Source: Chloroflexota bacterium
GTDB taxonomy: Bacteria > Chloroflexota > UBA6077 > FW602-bin22 > JAMCVK01
Length of the DNA: 36,936 bases
NCBI GenBank assembly: GCA_023475225.1
Contig: JAMCVK010000035.1
Coordinates: 75,212 to 112,147 of the forward strand
Direction: 5' to 3'
Made by a program: the position numbers and the translations under genes. Position 1 is the stretch's first letter, and every line of letters starts with the position of its first letter. Below the pieces are notes generated by a model, which had not been told where the DNA came from, ran no database searches, and worked only from the letters and a program-made list of their open reading frames with translations. Shown here piece by piece: positions 1 to 6,830 of this stretch.

Positions 1-291
1 AAGCTGCTCTCCGGTTAGATTCTGATAAAGGTTCAACTCGCCAGGCAAATTACCTACCCGACGCTTTATCTCTGTAGACTGCTTCCGGCTATCGAGTCCA
101 AATATTTTGGCCTGACCCCTGGTGGGACGGATGAAATCGAGGAGCAAGCGGATGGTCGTGGTTTTACCAGCACCATTAGGACCAAGAAAGCCGAATATCT
201 CTCCCTCTTTCACCTCTAACGTGAGGTCCTCTATTCCCCGTACATGGTTGTAATACTTGGTTAGGCCATTAGTTTGAATTATCGTGTCCAT
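1..291 (-). CDS. ABC transporter ATP-binding protein (N-terminal part)
   Basis: Reading the minus strand from an ATG at 289-291 gives 97 codons, open to the window edge, so the gene is cut by the window and not necessarily broken. The N-terminus has the layout of an ABC ATPase: a beta strand with an aromatic A-loop (TKYYNHVRGIEDL), then Walker A GPNGAGKTT at about residues 37-45, then the start of the helical region and a Q-loop-like part ending in LYQNLTGEQL. This resembles drug or multidrug export ATPases (CcmA/DrrA type), where a membrane subunit usually follows. The signature motif and Walker B lie outside the window, so the substrate cannot be judged. It runs leftward, away from the small ORF at 378. 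Confidence 0.9.
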   Translation of the reverse strand, partial: MDTIIQTNGLTKYYNHVRGIEDLTLEVKEGEIFGFLGPNGAGKTTTIRLLLDFIRPTRGQAKIFGLDSRKQSTEIKRRVGNLPGELNLYQNLTGEQL

Positions 292-377
292 TTCATCCCT
301 ACGTCAGATGCTATTTATAATATATCAGCTTGCCTGAGGGGCGTCTAACACCTATTTTGATGAGACTGGAGGTTTGG

Positions 378-512
378 ATGGAAGCGTTGCTCTGGATCTT
401 GCAGCTAGGGGGCATTTTATCCATCTGGATCACTGCTGTAGGTTCGCTGTTGGCATTGGTCTTCTTCGTAGGCTGGTTTCTCTGGCGTATGCTGGGGATC
501 AAGCGCTTGTAA
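378..512 (+). CDS. possible small membrane protein, 44 aa
   Basis: A short reading frame starts at ATG 378, preceded by GGAGG at 370 (7-8 nt spacing). It encodes MEALLWILQLGGILSIWI and then a second strongly hydrophobic stretch, ending in RMLGIKRL. One long or two short membrane helices with a positively charged C-terminus fit a small membrane protein. It sits between the divergent ABC ATPase and the terminator of the convergent rnpB. I recognise no family. The Shine-Dalgarno sequence and hydrophobic composition are the only support, so it could be chance. Confidence 0.4.
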   Translation: MEALLWILQLGGILSIWITAVGSLLALVFFVGWFLWRMLGIKRL

Positions 513-519
513 AGGCACA

Positions 520-557
520 TGAACAAATGGGTGCTCTCTATCTCGGAGAGCACCCAT
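520..557 (-). terminator. terminator downstream of rnpB
   Basis: A perfect 12-bp inverted repeat (527-538 with 546-557, 7-nt loop) lies just beyond the 3' end of RNase P RNA. On the minus strand the stem is followed by TTTGTT, a short U-rich tail. It would end rnpB transcription and could also block read-through from the small plus-strand ORF. Confidence 0.7.
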
Positions 558-570
558 CTTATCTACTCGT

Positions 571-951
571 CCGAGTGTACCTGTAAGCCGAGTTCTGTTC
601 CCCAGCCCAATGGCTGGGGTGATGGTCATCTCTCTAGAACGTTGGTTACCCAACGCCTCCAGCGACCAACCCGAGGGCAAGGCGGGCCACCTTATCGCCC
701 TCCTATTTGGTCTTGCTCCGGGTGGGGTTTACCAAGCCGATCCAGTCGCCTGGACCGCTGGTAGTCTCTTACACTACCATTTCACCCTTACCACTACCAG
801 CTGACTCAAGGAGTCATCATCGTAGTGGCGGTTTGCTTTCTGTGGCACTTTCCGTAGGGTCGCCCCTTCTGGGTGTTACCCAGCACCCTGCCCTGTGGAG
901 CTCGGACTTTCCTCAGGCTACGATATGCCCGCGACCATCCGGCACACTCGA
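571..951 (-). ncRNA. rnpB: RNase P RNA (bacterial type A)
   Basis: The minus strand contains the conserved RNase P elements in the right order. These are a 5' P1 strand (CGAGTGT, near 950), the universal GAGGAAAGTCCGAGCTC block with CACAGGGCAGGGTGCTGG, a GGGTGAAATGGTAGTGTAAG segment in the middle, and the universal 3' ACAGAACTCGGCTTA block. The 3' P1 strand ACACTCG (572-578) closes the molecule by pairing with the 5' strand. The length of about 380 nt is normal. This ribozyme removes 5' leaders from pre-tRNAs. It follows rnhA on the same strand but has its own promoter and a terminator hairpin just after it. Ends are set from P1 pairing and may be off by a few bases. Confidence 0.95.
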
Positions 952-960
952 ACTAATATA

Positions 961-990
961 ATATTAGCCCAAAGGCTATCTTCTTGTCAA
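961..990 (-). promoter_or_regulatory. rnpB promoter
   Basis: On the minus strand a consensus TTGACA (985-990) is followed after 18 bp by TAATAT (961-966), placing the start of transcription about 10 bp before the RNase P P1 helix. The -35 box overlaps the last codons of rnhA, so rnpB is transcribed separately from inside the end of that gene. Confidence 0.7.
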
Positions 991-1383
991 ATTGCTGGAT
1001 TGCTTAGCCAGAGAATCAGCCCGGGCATTTCGCTGGCGAGGTACGTGTGTGATGGTAACCACTTCAAAATGCTTCAAGAGCCCCTTAGCCTGTTTGTAAA
1101 ACGAAAGAAGCACCGGATCACGCACCTTGTAAACGCCCTGCATCTGATTCACTACCAGCTGCGAATCCAGAAACAAATGAATCTCCCGCGCCTTCATCTT
1201 AAGGGCAGACTCAAGGGCCGCAATAAGGGCTCGATATTCAGCCTGATTATTAGTTGCCCGACCGATAGGGCGAGCTAAGCGCTTGAGCACATGCCCACGC
1301 TCATCTTGTATGACGACACCGATGCCCGCCGGACCGGGGTTGCTGCTGGCTGATCCATCGGCATAAATGAGAAGATTCTTCAC
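976..1383 (-). CDS. rnhA: Ribonuclease HI
   Basis: This 135-aa protein cleaves the RNA strand of RNA-DNA hybrids. All four carboxylates of the RNase HI site are visible: D9 in IYADGSASSNPGPAG, E49 in NNQAEYRAL, D73 in FLDSQLVVNQM and D123 in RNARADSLAK. The motif ITHVPR before the last one carries the usual histidine region. I chose the GTG at 1383 because it overlaps the stop of the upstream zinc-ribbon gene as GTGA, a standard translational-coupling arrangement. An upstream ATG at 1410 would add nine residues that do not look like RNase H. It lacks the N-terminal hybrid-binding domain and resembles the short RnhA proteins of Gram-positives and Chloroflexota. Confidence 0.93.
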   Translation of the reverse strand: MKNLLIYADGSASSNPGPAGIGVVIQDERGHVLKRLARPIGRATNNQAEYRALIAALESALKMKAREIHLFLDSQLVVNQMQGVYKVRDPVLLSFYKQAKGLLKHFEVVTITHVPRQRNARADSLAKQSSNLTRR

Positions 1384-2087
1384 CGTCCGGCCCACAGAAT
1401 GCGACCGCACATGCTACAGAAGACGAGCTCCCTGCTGGTACGGGCCAACTGTACTTCGTTCATGGGAAGATGGATGCGACAACCTTGACAGGTGTTCTGT
1501 TCCACCTTGGCTACGGCCTTGCCTCGCTTGAGAACTTTCAGGCGTTCGTAGATTTCCAGACTGTGTCTGCTCACACCTGCAGCAAGGGAATCTCTCTCCG
1601 CCCGTAGCCCGGTCAACGCAGCGACCAGGGAGGACTGTTGTTCAGTCAACTGTTTCTGCTCCGATTCCCATTCTTGTTTAACATGAGCCAAACGCTCTTG
1701 TTTCTCCCTCAGCCGTTCTCGCGTCTCGTCAATGGACAACATAATCTCTAAGAGGCGGTCTTCGGCCTTTTGTAGGGACCCTTTCAGATGCTCCACCTCT
1801 TTTTGTAATCCGGCGAGCTCTTTAGGATTCTTGATTCTATCGCCGTAGAGATTCCTTTCCAGACCATTGATCTTGTCTTTCAGGTCTTCGACATCCCACT
1901 CACGTTCACGCAGCGTTATCTCCTCGGCATGAAATCGCTTTTGCTGCCCCTCCACAGCCTGGCGGGCTTCTCGCAGTGTGGCTGATTCGCCCAGTCGACT
2001 CTCCACGTCACGAAGCCGAGCTGACTTTTCCTCAATCTCCAGATCGACGGTCTGTAAGCGAAATAGTACCTGGGCTTCATTCGTCAC
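1380..2087 (-). CDS. Coiled-coil protein with C-terminal C4 zinc ribbon
   Basis: This 235-aa protein starts with MTNEAQVLFRLQTVDLEI and is almost entirely charged coiled coil over residues 10-180 (many E, K, R and Q in heptad-like spacing). It ends in a zinc ribbon with C200xxC203 and C224xxC227. This is the architecture of the bacterial C4-type zinc-ribbon family (PF02591). Family members are proposed nucleic-acid-associated adaptors, but their role is not firmly known. The stop codon overlaps the start of rnhA by 4 nt, so the two are probably co-translated, hinting at work on nucleic acids. A weak promoter candidate (TTGCAC, 18 bp, TAATAT) lies upstream near 2137-2167 on the minus strand. 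Confidence 0.88.
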   Translation of the reverse strand: MTNEAQVLFRLQTVDLEIEEKSARLRDVESRLGESATLREARQAVEGQQKRFHAEEITLREREWDVEDLKDKINGLERNLYGDRIKNPKELAGLQKEVEHLKGSLQKAEDRLLEIMLSIDETRERLREKQERLAHVKQEWESEQKQLTEQQSSLVAALTGLRAERDSLAAGVSRHSLEIYERLKVLKRGKAVAKVEQNTCQGCRIHLPMNEVQLARTSRELVFCSMCGRILWAGR

Positions 2088-2233
2088 TGGTGGTAAGGCT
2101 CCTATCCCTCATGGCACTTGAAATAGTATTGCCACCCCAATATTATCACGGAGAGGAGACAGGGTGCAAGAATCACCCGCCCAAGCTAAGAGAGTAACGA
2201 ATATCGGGGAATGGTTAGCAGGAGCAGGGCATC

Positions 2234-2349
2234 TTGGCCGGAAGCGGCGAAGATGTTATACTAACTCCAGAAGGTTACTGACTCCTAAAATATCATTGCC
2301 GCCATATCATTGATTCTCATTGTCTGGTAACTCCAGCAGTAAATATATT
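2234..2349 (+). promoter_or_regulatory. candidate promoters of the rplI-dnaB operon
   Basis: The 292-bp gap between the divergent zinc-ribbon gene and rplI holds two sigma-70-like pairs pointing at rplI. They are TTGGCC (2234-2239), 17 bp, TATACT (2257-2262), and TTGTCT (2320-2325), 18 bp, TATATT (2344-2349). Neither is perfect; the second would give a leader of about 25 nt. I see no structured RNA or ORF in the gap. Confidence 0.4.
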
Positions 2350-2379
2350 CTAGGCTGATCAAAGAGGAAGGGATAAGGA

Positions 2380-2835
2380 ATGAAGGTACTTCTAGTTCAA
2401 GATGTAGATAAGCTTGGCAAAGCGGGTGAAATAAAGGAAGTGCGTGACGGCTATGGCCGTAACTTTCTCCTGCCACGTCGCCTGGCTGTATTAGCCACAG
2501 AAGCGGAGCGGAAAAAAGTGGCCAGTCAACTGGATATAGAGGCCAAGCGTCAGGTTAAAGCAGCGAGACGATCTGAAGAATTAGCAGAAAGATTGTCCGA
2601 GATAACACTAGTTTTCAAGGTGAAGGTGGGCGAGCAACACCGCCTCTATGGCTCCGTCACCAGCGCTGATATCGCCGAGGCACTTGGCCGACAGATAGGG
2701 CAACCGATTAACAAGCGCAAAATAGTGCTAGAAGAGCCTATTCGACATCTAGGTGAATACGAGGTACCAGTACGCTTATCCAAGCAGTCGACTCCCAGGG
2801 TGCGCTTAAGCGTCGAGTCTGAAGACAAAGGATAG
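2380..2835 (+). CDS. rplI: 50S ribosomal protein L9
   Basis: This 151-aa protein is full length for L9. The N-terminal rRNA-binding domain begins MKVLLVQDVDKLGKAGEI and continues with KEVRDGYGRNFLLPRRLAV, the L9 signature. A long central helix rich in K, R, E and A (about residues 42-75) connects to a C-terminal domain with the typical KLYGSVT-like motif, here HRLYGSVTSADIAEAL. A purine-rich ribosome-binding site (AGAGGAAGGG) precedes the ATG. dnaB follows after 25 bp, so L9 heads a replication operon, a pairing common across bacteria. Confidence 0.97.
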   Translation: MKVLLVQDVDKLGKAGEIKEVRDGYGRNFLLPRRLAVLATEAERKKVASQLDIEAKRQVKAARRSEELAERLSEITLVFKVKVGEQHRLYGSVTSADIAEALGRQIGQPINKRKIVLEEPIRHLGEYEVPVRLSKQSTPRVRLSVESEDKG

Positions 2836-2860
2836 AATCGATAAGCACAGGAGGCAATCA

Positions 2861-4204
2861 ATGAGCATAGTTGAGAAAAGCGTACCCCATAACATCGAGG
2901 CGGAGGAGGCGGTACTTGGATCGCTATTGATCGATAGCGATGCCATCGCCAAGGTTGCTCCGTTTCTTCGTCCAGAAGATTTCTATCGCGAAAGAAATGC
3001 TGTCATCTATGCTCTCCAGCTGGAGCTTTACGATCGACACGAGCCGGCCGACTTCGTCACCCTGTGCGATGAGTTGGAACGGCGAGGCAAATTAGAAGAG
3101 GTAGGCGGTGCATCCTACCTCACTTCGTTGATTAATGCCGTGCCGACAGCTGTGCACTGCGAACATTATGGGCGCATCGTTGAACGCTGTGCCATCATGC
3201 GGCGTCTAATCAGCGCTGCGGGCCAAATTGCGGGCATCGGTTATGAGGAGCCCAGCGATGCTGATTCAGCCCTCGACCGTGCCGAACAGATTCTCTTTGG
3301 CATCTCCCAGCGACGTTTGTCGCAAGAATTTGTTCCTCTCCACGTTGCTCTGAAAGAGTATTTCGACCAGATCGATTTCCTTCACCAACACAAGGGTGAG
3401 ATCGTTGGGGTGCCCACTGGGTTTCATGATCTTGATCTACTGCTAGGCGGCTTACATGGCTCGGATCTCATCATCTTGGCCGGGCGGCCGTCCGTAGGGA
3501 AGACAGGGCTAGCCCTATCCATTGCCCGCAACGCAGCCGTCAAATACCATATCCCAGTGGCCGTCTTCAGCCTGGAGATGTCTATGGAGCAGCTGGTGCA
3601 GCGTCTCCTGTGCAGTGAGGCAAATGTGGACTCCCAACGGCTTCGTACTGGCTATATCGATGAGTTCGAATGGCATCGTATCAGTCAGGCCTTCGGTGTA
3701 CTTTCGGAGGCACCTATTTTCATCGATGACACGGCCAGCATCAGCAGCCTGGAATTACGCACAAAGGCCAGGCGTTTGCGCGCTGAACACAATGTGCAAC
3801 TGATCATCGTCGATTACCTTCAACTCATGCAGGGTCGCGGTTTAGAGAATCGTGTTCAGGAGGTGTCTGAAATATCTCGCAGTCTTAAGGGATTGGCCCG
3901 CGAACTTGATATGCCGATCATAGCCCTCTCCCAACTGTCCCGCGCTATTGAGTCTCGTCAGGATCACCGACCCCTTCTTAGCGATCTACGTGAGAGCGGG
4001 GCTATTGAGCAAGATGCTGATCTGGTCATCTTTGTTCACCGTGAGGAGATCTACAACCCCAATACGGACAAGAAGAACATCGCCGAGATCATCGTGTCCA
4101 AGCATCGTAATGGGCCGATCGGACAGGTACATCTTCGTTTCTTCCCATCACAGACCAGATTCGCCGATTTAGAGGTCTATCGTCATCCCGAAACCGAGGA
4201 CTAA
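2861..4204 (+). CDS. dnaB: Replicative DNA helicase DnaB
   Basis: This 447-aa hexameric helicase unwinds DNA ahead of the replication fork. The N-terminal primase-interacting domain starts PHNIEAEEAVLGSLLID and runs to about residue 110. A linker leads to the RecA-like motor with Walker A GRPSVGKT at residues 208-215, the VFSLEMSMEQL motif, the Walker B segment LIIVDYLQLM, and the C-terminal DLRESGAIEQDADLVIF and SKHRNGPIG (arginine finger) motifs. All are intact and no intein is present. AGGAGG lies 7 bp before the ATG. The next genes encode DnaD-like and DnaC-like proteins, the likely loading factors. Confidence 0.97.
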   Translation: MSIVEKSVPHNIEAEEAVLGSLLIDSDAIAKVAPFLRPEDFYRERNAVIYALQLELYDRHEPADFVTLCDELERRGKLEEVGGASYLTSLINAVPTAVHCEHYGRIVERCAIMRRLISAAGQIAGIGYEEPSDADSALDRAEQILFGISQRRLSQEFVPLHVALKEYFDQIDFLHQHKGEIVGVPTGFHDLDLLLGGLHGSDLIILAGRPSVGKTGLALSIARNAAVKYHIPVAVFSLEMSMEQLVQRLLCSEANVDSQRLRTGYIDEFEWHRISQAFGVLSEAPIFIDDTASISSLELRTKARRLRAEHNVQLIIVDYLQLMQGRGLENRVQEVSEISRSLKGLARELDMPIIALSQLSRAIESRQDHRPLLSDLRESGAIEQDADLVIFVHREEIYNPNTDKKNIAEIIVSKHRNGPIGQVHLRFFPSQTRFADLEVYRHPETED

Positions 4205-4245
4205 GAAGGTGACCATATAGTCGTCGTACTTATCGGAGAAACGCG

Positions 4246-4965
4246 GTGAAAGGGTTTGCTGGCTTTCCGGCTGGGGCGATGAAATTCACACCCCTGCCGA
4301 ACCTTTTTTTCACGGCCTTATTGCCCCAAATCAATAATCTCAGCGAATTGAAAGTAACTCTCCATATATTCTGGGCACTTTATCAAAAGAAGGGTTTTCC
4401 GCGCTGTGTCACCCTGAGTGAACTGGTCAGAGATAACACTCTCCTCAGTGGGCTCCGCCTTGACGGCCGTCCCCCGGAAGAGGTCCTGCGAGATGGCTTG
4501 GAACTGGCCGTATTACGCGGCACCCTGTTGCATCTAGCGTCTGAGATAGGTGGTGTAGCGGAAGACCTGTATTTTCTGAATACGGCGCACGGTCGAGAGG
4601 TGATAAAGAAGCTCAGGAGTGGGGAGATCGACCTCGGCCAAATCGTTCTTGAGGAGGGGATCGGTTCTCCTTCCATAAGGGAGGAAAGACCCAATATATT
4701 CGTCCTCTATGAGCAAAACATCGGTTTACTCACACCATTGATTGCTGAAGAGCTCATGGAGGCAGAGAAGCAATATGCCCAATCTTGGATTGAGGATGCC
4801 TTCAAACAAGCTGTTGAATATAATAAGCGCAACTGGAGATACGTCCGTCGTATTTTAGAACGCTGGGCGCAAGAGGGGAGGGATGATGAAACAGGTGGGC
4901 GACGCTCTAAAAGGAATATCACTACCGAAGGGTACGGGCGCCACAAGTACAGGCAGAAAGGATAA
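4246..4965 (+). CDS. DnaD-like primosomal protein
   Basis: This 239-aa protein has a winged-helix-like N-terminal half. It begins MKGFAGFPAGAMKFTPLPN followed by LFFTALLPQI and continues LSELKVTLHIFWALYQKKG. A C-terminal DnaB2/DnaD-type helical segment carries YEQNIGLLTPLIAEEL, then WIEDAFKQAVEYNKRNWRY and VRRILERWAQEG, the hallmark of PF07261. DnaD proteins remodel origin or fork DNA and help load the replicative helicase. I kept the GTG at 4246 (GGAGAA upstream); an ATG at 4279 would drop 11 residues. The last 83 nt overlap the DnaC-like gene in another frame, so the two are almost certainly translationally coupled. Confidence 0.9.
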   Translation: MKGFAGFPAGAMKFTPLPNLFFTALLPQINNLSELKVTLHIFWALYQKKGFPRCVTLSELVRDNTLLSGLRLDGRPPEEVLRDGLELAVLRGTLLHLASEIGGVAEDLYFLNTAHGREVIKKLRSGEIDLGQIVLEEGIGSPSIREERPNIFVLYEQNIGLLTPLIAEELMEAEKQYAQSWIEDAFKQAVEYNKRNWRYVRRILERWAQEGRDDETGGRRSKRNITTEGYGRHKYRQKG

Positions 4966-5668
4966 GGCCGTAAGTACAGGCGAATGTCCCATCTGTGGGG
5001 GTGCTGGCTACCTGCGCGCCGATGTGCCACTTGGCGATCCCTTCTTTGGTCGCCTGGTGATGTGCGACTGCAAGATGAGTGAGTTGGAAGAGCAGCATCT
5101 ACAAGAACTCCAGGCTCTTTCCAAACTGGAGCCATTCAAACATAAGACTTTCACCAACTTCGATTCGACCATTAAAGGGGTGGAGACAGCCTGTCGTGAG
5201 GCCAGGAGATACGCTCGTGAGCCACGAGGTTGGCTTCTATTAATGGGTGGTTATGGCTGCGGCAAGACTCATTTGGCTGCGGCGATAGCCAACGAGGCCA
5301 TTAACCATCGCTTTGGAGTCCTTTTCACCGTCGTCCCTGACCTGCTGGACCATCTTCGCTCCACCTTCTCCCCCAATAGTGATAAACAGTATGATGAGCT
5401 ATTTGAAGGGATACGCACTACCCCGTTGCTTATCCTGGATGATCTGGGGACAGAGAGTGGGACTCCCTGGGCTAGAGAGAAACTCTACCAAATCTTTAAC
5501 CACCGCTATAACCACGAGCTGCCGACAGTTATCACTACCAACCGGGATCTGCGGGATATCGATGAGCGGATCACCTCTCGGATGTCTGATAGGGCTTTCT
5601 GTAAGATCATCTATATAGAGGCGAACGATTACCGGCTGAAGGAAAAGGGCAGCCGGCGGTATCGTTAG
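4883..5668 (+). CDS. DnaC-like helicase-loader ATPase
   Basis: This 261-aa AAA+ protein has a zinc-binding N-terminal region (C35xxC38 in CPICGGAGYL, C61xC63 in MCDCK). It then has Walker A GGYGCGKT (residues 122-129), Walker B LLILDDLGTE (about 180-189), sensor-I TTN in PTVITTNRDL, and the arginine-finger region ERITSRMSDR. This is the DnaC/DnaI family, which loads DnaB onto single-stranded DNA. The start lies inside the end of the DnaD-like gene behind GAGGGGAGGG. IstB transposition helpers share the ATPase core, but the zinc cluster and the place behind rplI-dnaB-dnaD favour a chromosomal helicase loader. It ends 12 bp before the convergent birA. Confidence 0.92.
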   Translation: MMKQVGDALKGISLPKGTGATSTGRKDKAVSTGECPICGGAGYLRADVPLGDPFFGRLVMCDCKMSELEEQHLQELQALSKLEPFKHKTFTNFDSTIKGVETACREARRYAREPRGWLLLMGGYGCGKTHLAAAIANEAINHRFGVLFTVVPDLLDHLRSTFSPNSDKQYDELFEGIRTTPLLILDDLGTESGTPWAREKLYQIFNHRYNHELPTVITTNRDLRDIDERITSRMSDRAFCKIIYIEANDYRLKEKGSRRYR

Positions 5669-5680
5669 GGATTTCAGTTG

Positions 5681-6472
5681 TTAGGAAGATTCTTGCAGAG
5701 AGACATCTCCAACCATAATACGCATCAACTGCTCGTTTACTCTTAACAGCAGAGTACCATCAATAGCTACATCCTCAACATAACCGAACAGCGTCCCTTC
5801 CCCTTGCCTGACCGTAACCCATTTATGGAGCATCATCAGACGGGAGCACCATTCATCATATAGATCCTTCCAGCGTCCCTCCCTGAGAGCCAGATAGCGT
5901 CCTTCTATTTGAAAGAGCAGATCCTGGAGTAAAGCAACTCTTGACACCGGCCGTCCCAGGGCTTGAGCCAGGCTGATGGCCGTCGTGGCAATCTCCGGGT
6001 AGGCTCTCACCTCAAAGTTTACGTTGAGGCCAAGTCCGACGATGACTGCAGCTACCTTATCGTCCTCTAATTCGACCTCAGAGAGGATACCGCCCACCTT
6101 CTTTCCCTGGATCAGAAGGTCATTTGGCCACTTGAGGGAACAGGCAAGGCCGCTGACCATCTCTATGGCTGCGGCGGCACCAGACGAACAGAGCGCCGTG
6201 ACCAGGAACAGCTCGGAGGGTAGAAGGGAGGGACATAGGAGAAGAGAAACCAACAAGCAGGTGCCAGCGGGAGCCAACCAGGGGCGTCCCAACCTTCCCC
6301 GCCCGCTTGTCTGCTCCTCGGCGATGACGACGAGTCCTTCCGGGGTTCCCTTTCTGGCGGCTTGTTTGGCAATATCATTGGTAGAGCCCACCGTTTGGGC
6401 GTAGATGATCTCCCGACCCAGCAGACTGGTGCGCAACCCGGCCCGTATGGCCTCGGCAGTCATCTTTTCCAT
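5681..6472 (-). CDS. birA: Biotin--[acetyl-CoA-carboxylase] ligase
   Basis: This 263-aa ligase makes biotinyl-AMP and attaches biotin to carboxylase carrier domains. The catalytic core is complete: GSTNDIAK, the ATP/biotin loop SGRGRLGRPW, KWPNDLLIQGKKVGGIL with the catalytic lysine, and VGLGLNVN. A small SH3-like C-terminal domain follows (EGTLFGYVEDVAIDGTLLL). The N-terminus is only about 20 residues, with no helix-turn-helix domain, so it is a class I, non-repressor BirA. No RBS is obvious beyond a GATAGG-like stretch before the ATG. It converges on the replication operon and lies downstream of the terminator-like hairpin that followed the ancestral tRNA-Arg gene. Confidence 0.95.
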   Translation of the reverse strand: MEKMTAEAIRAGLRTSLLGREIIYAQTVGSTNDIAKQAARKGTPEGLVVIAEEQTSGRGRLGRPWLAPAGTCLLVSLLLCPSLLPSELFLVTALCSSGAAAAIEMVSGLACSLKWPNDLLIQGKKVGGILSEVELEDDKVAAVIVGLGLNVNFEVRAYPEIATTAISLAQALGRPVSRVALLQDLLFQIEGRYLALREGRWKDLYDEWCSRLMMLHKWVTVRQGEGTLFGYVEDVAIDGTLLLRVNEQLMRIMVGDVSLQESS

Positions 6473-6547
6473 GCCTATCCTCTTTATTAACTCCTACCAG
6501 CATTCGGTGAGCCACCAGGAGCCTGCAAACGTTTTAGAATTCAGGTA

Positions 6548-6577
6548 AAACATTATGCCCCACCCTACTGGTGGGGC
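6548..6577 (-). terminator. terminator-like hairpin past the tRNA-Arg fragment
   Basis: GCCCCACC (6557-6564) pairs with GGTGGGGC (6570-6577) around a 5-nt loop. On the minus strand the stem is followed by ATAATGTTTTAC, a partial U-tract. It sits about 40 bp beyond the duplicated tRNA 3' end, which suits the original terminator of the tRNA gene before the 2.9-kb insertion. Confidence 0.55.
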
Positions 6578-6615
6578 TTCCGAAGTGGGTAACACCAGAT
6601 AGTGTACACAGTAGC

Positions 6616-6663
6616 TGGTACCCCTGGGGCGACTCGAACGCCCGACACGCGGTTTAGGAAACC
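6616..6663 (-). repeat. tRNA-Arg 3'-half duplicate, distal attachment site of the element
   Basis: These 48 bp are identical to 9560-9607, the 3' half of the intact tRNA-Arg gene, from the anticodon loop through the T arm to the encoded CCA. Identity stops abruptly at 6664 in the anticodon stem, and no 5' half follows, so this copy cannot make a tRNA. A perfect direct repeat of a tRNA 3' end at the far side of an insert is the classic footprint of tyrosine-recombinase integration into a tRNA gene. Confidence 0.85.
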
Positions 6664-6743
6664 ACCAAAGTGGCATTTGACCTATTCGGGCTCACAAGTA
6701 CCACTTCCGCGGCTTTTGAGCTGCCCTTTGGCAGTCAAGCAAC

Positions 6744-6771
6744 TTGACATTAACAGAAGTCGGCTTCTAAT
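6744..6771 (+). promoter_or_regulatory. promoter of the TPR gene
   Basis: A consensus TTGACA (6744-6749) is followed after 16 bp by TCTAAT (6766-6771), giving a leader of about 50 nt before the ATG at 6831. The promoter lies inside the element, so its cargo gene travels with its own expression signal. Confidence 0.6.
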
Positions 6772-6830
6772 TCAAGAGAAATTCACTGCTGGATACATGT
6801 TGTCGGCAAGGGGATGGAAGCGGTAGAATA

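Noticed and set aside
2088-2379. 6S RNA or another structured RNA in the gap before rplI
   Set aside because: No long near-complementary arms or conserved motif were found; only promoter-like boxes are visible.
4883-5668. IstB transposition helper ATPase
   Set aside because: The ATPase core is shared, but there is no IS21 transposase or terminal repeat, and the gene sits behind rplI, dnaB and a DnaD-like gene, which fits a helicase loader.
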